A stretch of 64,000 nucleotides of DNA. Origin: an uncultured Bacteroidales bacterium. Its GTDB lineage: Bacteria; Bacteroidota; Bacteroidia; Bacteroidales; Bacteroidaceae. The position numbers and the translations under genes were made by a program. Below the pieces are notes generated by a model, which made no database searches, was not told the DNA's origin, and saw nothing but the letters and a program-made list of their open reading frames with translations. Positions 53,501-60,297 of this stretch are shown in pieces; position 1 is the first letter of the stretch, and every line of letters begins with the position of its first letter. The stretch covers positions 40,195-104,194 of the forward strand of contig CASFRV010000004.1 of the NCBI GenBank assembly GCA_949297215.1. The letters run 5' to 3'.

Positions 53501-54661
53501 TCAGACTTTGCGCAGGGCAGGCGTTTCGTAACGCTTGACGAAGACGAGCAGCAGCACCAGGCCCACAAGGGCCATGGGCACGCCGATGAGGGCGGGCATG
53601 CGGTAGCCCAGGCCGGCGTCGATGGGCAGGCCGCCCAAGGCCGCACCGACGGCGTTGCCCAGGTTGAAGGCCATCTGTATGCAGGCCGCGCCGAGCAGTT
53701 CGCCGCCCGGCGCAAAACGTATGATGGACACCTGCAACGGGCCCGACACGGCGAAGAGACCGGCCGTGGCCGTGCAGAGCAGCAGGGGCATGAGGGGACG
53801 GACGGGCGAGAGCAGATAGATGGCCAGCAGGGCCGCGACGATGACACCCTCGGTGGCGGCGGCCACGCGGCCGGGCGTGAAGCGGTCCGACAGGCGGCCG
53901 CTCACCAGGTTGCCCACCACCATGCCGAAGCCCGCCAGGACCATGAGCATCGAGACGGCCTCCTCGGCAAAACCGCTCACGGCCGTGAGCTGCGGATGGA
54001 CGTAGCTATACCAGCAGAAGATGGCCCCGTTGCCCAGCATCGTGGCGCCGAAGATGAGCCACGGGGCGGGCGTGCGCAGGAAGCGAAACTGCCCCTTGAA
54101 ACCAGTATCGGGCAGACCTTCGACAGGGGGCACCCATTTCCAGATGTAATAGAGCGTGAGCAGGCCCACACCGCCCACGAAAAGAAAGGCCACCCGCCAC
54201 GACAGCAGCGCACCGACGGACGAACCCAGCGGGACGCCGAAGAGATTGGCCACGGTCATGCCGGCAATCATGATGGAGACGGCCTGCGTGCCCTTGCCCT
54301 CGTCGGCCAGGCGCGCAGCCACGATGCTGCCCACGCCGAAGTAGGCCCCGTGGGGCAGCCCCGAGACAAAGCGCGCCACGAGCATCAGGCCGTACGACGG
54401 CGAGACGGCTGCCAGCAGGTTGCCCGCCATCATGACGGCCACCAGACAGAGCAGGATGCGCTTCAAGGGGTAGCGGCGCACGAGCGTCAGCACGGGGGCG
54501 CCGAAGCAGACGCCGAGGGCGTAGGCCGAGATGAGATGGCCCGCCGTGGGGATGCTGACGTGCAGGTCGGCGGCCACATAGGGCAGGATGGCCATCATGA
54601 CAAACTCGGCGATGCCGAGGCAGAGCGTGCCGAAGCCCAGGGCGATAAGACTTTTCTTCAT
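53501..54661 (-). CDS. MFS transporter, AraJ/arabinose-efflux type
   Basis: 386 residues, 12 membrane segments. It starts MKKSLIALGFGTLCLGIAEF with the DHA1-type motif near TAGHLISAYALGVCFGAPVL; loop motif RRYPLKRILL fits motif A (G-x-x-x-D-R-x-x-R) in degenerate form. Closest in character to AraJ/YdhP-like sugar or drug exporters. The leader between its promoter (54726-54733) and start contains a terminator-like hairpin with a T-tract, so the gene may be attenuated. The acyltransferase gene follows in the same transcript. Confidence 0.85.
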   Translation of the reverse strand: MKKSLIALGFGTLCLGIAEFVMMAILPYVAADLHVSIPTAGHLISAYALGVCFGAPVLTLVRRYPLKRILLCLVAVMMAGNLLAAVSPSYGLMLVARFVSGLPHGAYFGVGSIVAARLADEGKGTQAVSIMIAGMTVANLFGVPLGSSVGALLSWRVAFLFVGGVGLLTLYYIWKWVPPVEGLPDTGFKGQFRFLRTPAPWLIFGATMLGNGAIFCWYSYVHPQLTAVSGFAEEAVSMLMVLAGFGMVVGNLVSGRLSDRFTPGRVAAATEGVIVAALLAIYLLSPVRPLMPLLLCTATAGLFAVSGPLQVSIIRFAPGGELLGAACIQMAFNLGNAVGAALGGLPIDAGLGYRMPALIGVPMALVGLVLLLVFVKRYETPALRKV

Positions 54662-54683
54662 GTGGATGCGAGCGTTTATGGCA

Positions 54684-54733
54684 TAAAAAAGGCCGCCCGG
54701 GCCTCTGCGTGAGGCTTAGGCGGCGCAAAAATA
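54684..54733 (-). promoter_or_regulatory. MFS promoter followed by terminator-like hairpin
   Basis: On the minus strand: -7 box TATTTTTG (54733-54726), then within a few bases GCCGCC (54724-54719), inner stem GCCTC/GAGGC (54715-54701), GGCGGC (54697-54692) and TTTTTT. The hairpin could be the terminator of the upstream S-component gene or an attenuator of the MFS gene; the start codon is 23 bases beyond the T-tract. Confidence 0.55.
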
Positions 54734-54824
54734 GTGAAAACGGCGGCTATGGCGAAGAACGGGTGGCATTTATGCGATGAAACGGGCTCATCTGCGCCCG
54801 CCCGACGCCACGACGGCCGCGGCG

Positions 54825-55337
54825 CTACTTGCGAACGACGTAGCGAAGGAAGAGAAAACCACCGACCACCTGCAAAGCCATGCCGGGCAGGCCGAGACGG
54901 AAATCTTGCGTGGCTGCTGCGAGGCTGCCGGTGAGGGCCCATTCGCCCAGCGTGCCTACGACCTGATAGAAGGCCACGACGCCCAGCAGAAGCAGCACGC
55001 TGACGCGGCGGTAGCGGCGGGCGGCATAGCCTGCGGCAAGGGCCAGCAGCACCGATTTGAGCACGATGGCGGGAAGAGCCGCGGCGGCGGGCATGCCGAA
55101 GAGGAGCGAGTTGACCACGGGCGAGGCCAACGCCGTGAGCAGGCCGACGCGCCAGCCATACTTGTAGGCCCCGACGAGGGTGAAGAAGTAGATGGGCAGC
55201 CACGTGGGGCCTCCCTGCGGAACGAGGTGGAACAGCTGCGGCAGCGCGACGTTGCCCACGACGAAGAGCGCGGCGGCCAGCCAGGTCGCGGCGCTGCGAA
55301 ACTCCAACGAGCGGAGCGTTACGGTTGTTGCTTGCAT
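54825..55337 (-). CDS. ECF transporter S component-like membrane protein
   Basis: 170 residues with five to six membrane segments in the compact S-component layout (WLPIYFFTLVGAYKYGWRVG, then VVNSLLFGMPAAAALPAIVL, VAFYQVVGTLGEWALTGSL). These bind a vitamin or metal precursor for an energy-coupling-factor importer; the energising EcfA/T genes are not in the window, so it would rely on a shared module. Ligand unknown: no riboswitch was recognised in its short leader. Own promoter at 55388-55395. Confidence 0.7.
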   Translation of the reverse strand: MQATTVTLRSLEFRSAATWLAAALFVVGNVALPQLFHLVPQGGPTWLPIYFFTLVGAYKYGWRVGLLTALASPVVNSLLFGMPAAAALPAIVLKSVLLALAAGYAARRYRRVSVLLLLGVVAFYQVVGTLGEWALTGSLAAATQDFRLGLPGMALQVVGGFLFLRYVVRK

Positions 55338-55387
55338 ATCGATTGTTTTTTAGTGCTTATCGTTTCACAAAAGGCTCACTTCGGCTG

Positions 55388-55395
55388 CAAAGATA
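55388..55395 (-). promoter_or_regulatory. Promoter -7 box of the S-component gene
   Basis: The minus strand reads TATCTTTG followed by CAGCC, 50 bases before the start at 55337. Confidence 0.7.
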
Positions 55396-55447
55396 GGGAA
55401 ATCAGCGTGCCACCACCCTACCCTTTTTACGAAAGGTCTGCCCCTTT

Positions 55448-56125
55448 TCACGGTTTGTCGGCGGCGGCCGGCGGCGCGGCGGGAGCCTCGTCGTCCACCA
55501 CCGAGGCCCGCAGCACAAGGCGCGCTTCGAGGCCCATGTTGAAGAGCAGGTCGGCGATGCTCAGGTTGGGCAGGAAGCCGTGGCGCGCGGCAAACACCTG
55601 CCAGTAGGGCACGGGGCGGAAGGCGGGGTCATCCCCGGCCGGGCGCTTGGGGCGGATGGCGTCGCGCAGGTCGAGCGTGGCGGGCGGCAGGCTGTCGGCA
55701 TAGCGCTCCGTGCGGATGACGTGCGGCCGGAGGCCGAGCAGGCGGCACACGAGCTCCTGCAAGGCGTCGTTGAAGTCGACGAGAAAGGCGAAGCGGCGGC
55801 GGTAGAGGGCGTGGAAGTCGTCGGCGAGATATTCGAAGTAGGGGCTGCTCTCGTAGGCGCTTACGAGCGCCGCCCAGTGCAGGTGGCGCCAGTCGCCGTG
55901 GTCGCTGATGCGCACGTCGCAGGCCGCCGTCTTGGGGCCCGTGGCGTGCTCCACGGGGATGGTGAGCGCCTGCACGCCCGCCGGGCCCGCAATGAGGCAG
56001 CGGTTGCGGTAGGTCTGCTTCACATAGTGGTCGTGGCGCTCCAAATAAACGGTGGGCGCGGCGTAAAGCTTGGTATAATATTGTACGGGGCCGAGATAGG
56101 CCGTTGAAAGCAGCACGTTTGTCAT
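55448..56125 (-). CDS. WbqC-family protein
   Basis: 225 residues. MTNVLLSTAYLGPVQYYTKL (the GPVxYF-type start), HDHYVKQTYRNRCLIAGPAG and SPYFEYLADDFHALY are the family's conserved blocks. WbqC proteins are placed in sugar or lipid modification by association with O-antigen clusters; the reaction is not established. A four-base overlap with the upstream signal-peptidase-like gene (ATGA) makes it the last gene of the dapB-lepB-lepB2-wbqC operon, an order conserved in the order Bacteroidales. A Pro/Ala tail ends the protein. Confidence 0.85.
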   Translation of the reverse strand: MTNVLLSTAYLGPVQYYTKLYAAPTVYLERHDHYVKQTYRNRCLIAGPAGVQALTIPVEHATGPKTAACDVRISDHGDWRHLHWAALVSAYESSPYFEYLADDFHALYRRRFAFLVDFNDALQELVCRLLGLRPHVIRTERYADSLPPATLDLRDAIRPKRPAGDDPAFRPVPYWQVFAARHGFLPNLSIADLLFNMGLEARLVLRASVVDDEAPAAPPAAADKP

Positions 56126-56814
56126 GGCACGGGGCGGAAGAAGCGGCCTTTGCGCAGGCAGTTGTAGAAAGGCCGGGCGGGGGCGGCCGAATAGCTCACG
56201 CAGAGCACGCGGCCCGCCAGATGGCTCTGTGGCACGAAGCCGTAGCGGTTTTCGCTGCCCTCGACCCAAAAGTAATCCTGCGTGAAGTAGGCACGGCGCA
56301 ACGGGCGGCCGTCGAAGATGATGGCCGTGTCGCCCGCGAGGGTCACGCGGCTGCCCTCGTGGCGCGTCAGGGCGGCGTGGAGCAGACGGGCGTTGCAGGG
56401 CGTCACGTCGACGGGACGGCCCACGCCCGGCACAACGAGCGGACAGGCCGCGGCCGACGTGCGGCCCGGCAGCACGCGGCCGCGCAGGGGGTCGACCCAC
56501 ACGGTGTCGCCCGGGACGGCCGTGCAGAGCGCCGTGCAGAACCCGCTGCCCAAGGGGTGGTCGAAGGCCAGTACCTGGCCGGCACGGGCCGGGCGACCGC
56601 CCAGACGCAGGCGGGCACCGGGCGGGCTGCCGGGCAGACGCAGGCCATAGGCCGGGCGCAACACGAGGATGCGGTCGCCGGCGAGGAGCCCCGCCGCAGG
56701 CTGGTCGGCCGACACGGCATACTGCGCCACCAGCAGGCAGCGCACCGCCACAACTGCCAGCAGGGCTGCCAGCAGCGGAACGATGCAGTGGGTCAGCAGG
56801 CGTTTCGGGCGCAT
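56122..56814 (-). CDS. Signal peptidase I paralogue lacking catalytic residues
   Basis: 230 residues from the ATG at 56814 (an ATG at 56889, overlapping the lepB stop, would add 25). One membrane anchor (LLTHCIVPLLAALLAVVAVR) and an S26-type beta fold: LLAGDRILVLRPAYGLRLPG and VPGDTVWVDP align with SPase I boxes. The catalytic Ser of the SMxPTL motif is replaced (ADQPAAG) and the catalytic Lys of the KRxxGxPGD box is missing (CTALCTAVPGD). The final box is EGSENRYGFVP. The second lepB of Bacteroidetes operons is often degenerate at the Lys; this copy seems to have lost both residues. Perhaps a structural partner of LepB. Confidence 0.75.
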   Translation of the reverse strand: MRPKRLLTHCIVPLLAALLAVVAVRCLLVAQYAVSADQPAAGLLAGDRILVLRPAYGLRLPGSPPGARLRLGGRPARAGQVLAFDHPLGSGFCTALCTAVPGDTVWVDPLRGRVLPGRTSAAACPLVVPGVGRPVDVTPCNARLLHAALTRHEGSRVTLAGDTAIIFDGRPLRRAYFTQDYFWVEGSENRYGFVPQSHLAGRVLCVSYSAAPARPFYNCLRKGRFFRPVP

Positions 56815-56885
56815 GTCGGGTGTCAGTCGTTGCAGCGCGGCGCGGCGGCCGTTCCATGGGGGAGCGTTCCGTCGCGCCGCAAGCG

Positions 56886-58355
56886 TCATTGGATGTTGCC
56901 CACCCACTTGAACAGGCGGCTCCACCGCACTTTTCCGTCGGTGAGCCCGTAGTCGGGGTCGAGCGAGAGCCAGATGAAGAGGGGTTTGCCCACGACGTGG
57001 TCTTCGGGCACGAAGCCCCAGAAGCGCGAGTCGGCCGAGTTGTCGCGGTTGTCGCCCATCATCCAGTAGTAGTCCATTTTAAAGGTATAGGTGTCGGTCT
57101 GCTTCCCGTTGATATAGATTTTCCCGTCGCGCACGGCCAGGTCGTTGCCCTCGTACACGCGGATGGGGCGTTCGTATATCGGCAGGTTGTAGAGGTTCAG
57201 GCGCAGCGTGCCACCTTTTTTCGGAATCCACAGGGGCCCGTAGTTGGCCGTCGTCCAGTTTTTCACCATGTTCTGGGGATAGAGCCAGTCGGCGGAGGCC
57301 TCGGCGGGCGCGATGCTATCGGCCAGCTCGGGGGCGTGGCGCAGGGCGTCGAGCGCGCGGCGCGTCAGGGGCATATAGCGCGTCATGCCGTCCTCGGAGG
57401 CGGGATACGACAGGTCCTCCTGCGTGATGCCATATTCTTTGAGGAAGGCCGTGGGCGGGGCTTGCAGGAAATGGACCAGATAGCCAAACTGTGCGTTTTC
57501 GGGCTCGGGCTCGGCCTTGCCGTCCACGTAGATGACGTTATCCCTGATTTCCAGCGTCTGGCCGGGCAGGCCTACGCAGCGTTTCACGTAGTTTTCGCGG
57601 CGGTCGGTGGGCCGGGCCACAATTTTGCCAAACTCCTGTGGGTTGGCGGCCACGATGTCGCGGCCGCGGGCATAGATCTCGCTGAAGGCCCGCTGCTGCT
57701 CTTCGTACGACGTGCCCGGCCCCGGCACGCTTCCCACGCTCTGGGCACCCGCCATGTAGACCAGTCGGTAGTAGTCCTGGTCCTGGTAGTTGAGCGCCAC
57801 GGTATCGCCCGCCGGGTAGTTGAAGACGACGATGTCGCCCAACGCAGGCCGGCCGAAACCTTTCACGCGGCGGTAGTCCCAGTGGGGACGGTCGAGGTAC
57901 GACTTGCAGCCCAGCACGGGCAGCGTGTGCTGCGTGAGCGGCATGTAGAGCGGCGTCTGCGGGATGCGCGGGCCGTAGCTCAGCTTGCTCACGAGCAGGT
58001 AGTCGCCCGTGAGGAGCGTCTTCTCCAAGCTCGACGAGGGGATGACGAAGTTCTGAAAGAAAAACTGGTTGAGGAAGTAGATGGCCACCAGGGCGAAGAC
58101 GATGGCGTCGACCCATCCCATGACGTAGCGCGCCGTCCCGTTTTTCAGGCGCTTCCACCAGTCCCACTTGATGAAGCGCGTCACGTAATAGTCGTAGATG
58201 AAGGGGACGACGAGCAGGCCCCACCAGGAACGCACCCAGACGAGGAACACCAGGTAGATGGCCGTGGCCACGGCAAAAGCCACGTAGCGCTTCTTGCGCG
58301 GGGCGGCGTTCTGAGCGCCTTCGCCTGCGGTAGCGTTCGTTTTGTTGTCGGTCAT
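56886..58355 (-). CDS. lepB: Signal peptidase I
   Basis: 489 residues, long as usual in Bacteroidetes. Two N-terminal membrane segments, then the catalytic boxes: FVIPSSSLEKTLLTGDYLLV (nucleophile Ser in the IPSxS context), ENYVKRCVGLPGQTLEI (general base Lys), and MMGDNRDNSADSRFWGFVPE (box E). An insertion of about 200 residues sits between Lys box and box E. It removes signal peptides from the many exported proteins coded in this window. The start was set at 58355 (MTDNKTNATAG), 16 bases after the dapB stop. Confidence 0.93.
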   Translation of the reverse strand: MTDNKTNATAGEGAQNAAPRKKRYVAFAVATAIYLVFLVWVRSWWGLLVVPFIYDYYVTRFIKWDWWKRLKNGTARYVMGWVDAIVFALVAIYFLNQFFFQNFVIPSSSLEKTLLTGDYLLVSKLSYGPRIPQTPLYMPLTQHTLPVLGCKSYLDRPHWDYRRVKGFGRPALGDIVVFNYPAGDTVALNYQDQDYYRLVYMAGAQSVGSVPGPGTSYEEQQRAFSEIYARGRDIVAANPQEFGKIVARPTDRRENYVKRCVGLPGQTLEIRDNVIYVDGKAEPEPENAQFGYLVHFLQAPPTAFLKEYGITQEDLSYPASEDGMTRYMPLTRRALDALRHAPELADSIAPAEASADWLYPQNMVKNWTTANYGPLWIPKKGGTLRLNLYNLPIYERPIRVYEGNDLAVRDGKIYINGKQTDTYTFKMDYYWMMGDNRDNSADSRFWGFVPEDHVVGKPLFIWLSLDPDYGLTDGKVRWSRLFKWVGNIQ

Positions 58356-58371
58356 GTCGTGCGCAGAGTGG

Positions 58372-59127
58372 TTAGAAGTTGAACAAATCGTCCATCGTGA
58401 GCAGCCCCCGGTGCGTGGCTGTGTACTCGGCAGCCAGCACGGCGCCCAGGGCAAAGCCGCGGCGGCTGTGGGCATCGTGGGTGATGGCGATGCGGTCCTC
58501 GGGGCTGTCGTAGGTGATGGTGTGGATGCCCGGCACCTCGTCGCGGCGCACGGCGTCGATGCGCACGGCCTCGGGCGCCACGTCGGCGCTGCCCTCCACC
58601 GTGCCGTCGGGCCGGTGCACAAGGCCCAGCTTCCAGCCCGTCTTGCGGTCGAGACGGTCCACGATGTCCTCGGCCAGCGTGATGGCCGTACCGCTCGGCG
58701 CGTCAAGCTTGTGGACGTGGTGCGTCTCCTCAACGCTCACGTCATACTCCGCAAAGCGGTTCATCAGCCCGGCCAGATAGCGGTTCACCGCCCGGAAGAT
58801 GGCCACGCCCAGCGAGAAGTTGGACGCCCAAAACAGCGTGTGACCCTCCTCGGTGCAGAGGCGCTGCACGTCGGCTTCGTGGTCTTTTTTCCATCCCGTC
58901 GAACCGCTCACCACCTTGACGCCGGCGGCAAAGGCACGCAGGAAGTTGCCGTAGGCCGCCGTGGGCGTGGTAAACTCGATGGCCACGTCGGCGCTTCGGA
59001 AGGCGGGCGAGTCGAAATCCTGGGGGTTGTCGATGTCGATGATGCAAGCGATCTCATGTCCGCGGCTCAGGGCGATTTCTTCGATCATATGGCCCATTTT
59101 GCCGTAGCCTATCAAAGCAATTTTCAT
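58372..59127 (-). CDS. dapB: 4-hydroxy-tetrahydrodipicolinate reductase
   Basis: 251 residues; NAD(P)H-dependent step of lysine and meso-diaminopimelate synthesis. MKIALIGYGKMGHMIEEIAL carries the GxGxMG dinucleotide loop; EFTTPTAAYGN, SGSTGWK, and the substrate motif EETHHVHKLDAPSGTA (catalytic His pair and Lys) are complete. The C-terminal RGFALGAVLAAEY is standard. First gene of the dapB-lepB-lepB2-wbqC operon. No clear promoter box upstream; the 59128-59268 gap includes a TATATATATA tract at 59241-59250. Confidence 0.94.
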   Translation of the reverse strand: MKIALIGYGKMGHMIEEIALSRGHEIACIIDIDNPQDFDSPAFRSADVAIEFTTPTAAYGNFLRAFAAGVKVVSGSTGWKKDHEADVQRLCTEEGHTLFWASNFSLGVAIFRAVNRYLAGLMNRFAEYDVSVEETHHVHKLDAPSGTAITLAEDIVDRLDRKTGWKLGLVHRPDGTVEGSADVAPEAVRIDAVRRDEVPGIHTITYDSPEDRIAITHDAHSRRGFALGAVLAAEYTATHRGLLTMDDLFNF

Positions 59128-59268
59128 GTCAGTCTGTTGTAAAGTTGTCGAGTTCGGGAGGGGTGCAGCCCGGCACGTACCCGACCGGTGGTGCAGCGCT
59201 CTGCGCCACACGCCGCCCGGCCGGCCCAGCGCACACACCTTATATATATAGGAGCAGCGCGGCGGCCG

Positions 59269-59901
59269 TCAGCCCACGGAGAGCACCTCCAAGTCGTCCA
59301 CCAAGGCCGACAGGCCGAGCGAGGCGGCAAAGTCGCGCAGGCCGGCAGCGTCGGCCAGCACCCAGCGCACCTGCGTGCCGGGCGTGGTGCGCAGCTCCTT
59401 GAGCCAGGCGAGCAAGCGGGCCACGCGGTCCTTGTTTTTCGTCTCCTTATAGAGCGCGCCCAGGAAGAGCGTCGGGCCGTCCAGCACGACAAGGCCCGGT
59501 TCGTCGTGCACGAAGCTCCCGGCCAGCACGCGGTAGGGCTCGTCGCCGGCACCCGCCGCCACGGGCGAGCCCGGTCCGCCCTCGTTTTCGAGGCGGCTCA
59601 GGAACAGGTCGAGCAGGCGGGCCAGCGTCTCCTTCGTCTCGCGGGCCACCCCGCTGCCGAAGAAGGCGTTCACCACGCGGTGCAGGAACGTCTCTTCGTA
59701 CGTCACGTCCTGCAAGCTGATGCAGGCACATTTCTGCCCCCGGCTGCGGGCCTCGTCGAGCAGGGCGCGTGCGGCGGCCGACGCCGCCCCGGCATCCGTG
59801 GCAGCCAGCAGGAGCGAGCGCCCCTCGGCGAGCAGCGCGCCGGCGCGGCGCGGCAGTTCGCCCCGTGCGGCGGCATTTTCCGTTACGTTCATCTCGTTCA
59901 T
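59269..59901 (-). CDS. Degenerate AAA-type ATPase-like protein
   Basis: 210 residues. The end region matches, in pattern, the archaeal-type/Bacteroidetes AAA ATPases: LVVLDGPTLFLGALYKETKN looks like a Walker B/DE-type strand and VRWVLADAAGLRDFAASLGL like the sensor strand, but the position of the P-loop reads LLLAATDAGAASAAAR without GKT/S. The protein stops right after DLEVLSVG, where full-length relatives continue with a lid and C-terminal nuclease-like domain. It could be a truncated or repurposed remnant. Not recognised with certainty. Its own promoter seems to be at 59938-59945. Confidence 0.5.
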   Translation of the reverse strand: MNEMNVTENAAARGELPRRAGALLAEGRSLLLAATDAGAASAAARALLDEARSRGQKCACISLQDVTYEETFLHRVVNAFFGSGVARETKETLARLLDLFLSRLENEGGPGSPVAAGAGDEPYRVLAGSFVHDEPGLVVLDGPTLFLGALYKETKNKDRVARLLAWLKELRTTPGTQVRWVLADAAGLRDFAASLGLSALVDDLEVLSVG

Positions 59902-59937
59902 ATCTTTTTCTTTTGTTTATACTGATGGCAAGATAGG

Positions 59938-59945
59938 CAAATGTA
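59938..59945 (-). promoter_or_regulatory. Promoter -7 box of the ATPase-like gene
   Basis: The minus strand reads TACATTTG, 37 bases before the start at 59901. Confidence 0.6.
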
Positions 59946-60019
59946 CCATCAATTTCCGTTATGTGGAAATAAAACCAGCGAAAAAATGAGCTTTGCAAGG
60001 TTATTTAAGCCCCCACCCC

Positions 60020-60068
60020 GCGCCCCGAAGCAAGAACCGCGCCTGTGCTCGTGGCGCAGGCGCGGTTC
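60020..60068 (-). terminator. Hairpin terminator downstream of the 57-residue gene
   Basis: Arms GAACCGCGCCTG / CAGGCGCGGTTC (60034-60045 and 60057-60068), with TTCTTG following on the minus strand. Confidence 0.6.
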
Positions 60069-60098
60069 CTATATATAATATGGTGTGGGGCGGGAGAA

Positions 60099-60272
60099 TC
60101 ACTCCTCCATCGACGACCACAGCTCCGAGTTCCAGCCATCCTCCTTGCGGTTGTTGAGGATGACGTCGGAGCGATGCTCCGAGTCGACGGTCATGGTGCT
60201 GGTTTGGAGGAGCGCCCCTTCGATTTCCAGGCGCACCACGTCGCACGTGGGTTGGATATAAGTCTTTTTCAT
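60099..60272 (-). CDS. Small conserved peptide (57 aa), Bacteroidetes MKKTYIQPT type
   Basis: Starts MKKTYIQPTCDVVRLEIEGA, the common opening of a group of small Bacteroidetes proteins (K.Y..P....... L......LL). The remainder is polar (DSEHRSDVILNNRKEDGWNS). Function unknown; such peptides are often coded 3' of or between surface-protein genes. It follows the large secreted-protein gene by 25 bases on the same strand, so it is probably co-transcribed. The next open region (59946-60019) seems empty. Confidence 0.65.
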   Translation of the reverse strand: MKKTYIQPTCDVVRLEIEGALLQTSTMTVDSEHRSDVILNNRKEDGWNSELWSSMEE

Positions 60273-60297
60273 GTCGTTACTTCTTTGTGTTGAATGC

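Noticed and set aside
55338-55395. preQ1-type riboswitch before the ECF S component gene
   Set aside because: CACTAAAAAAC after a weak AGTG/CACT stem was noticed, but the loop is too long and the required C-rich loop is missing.
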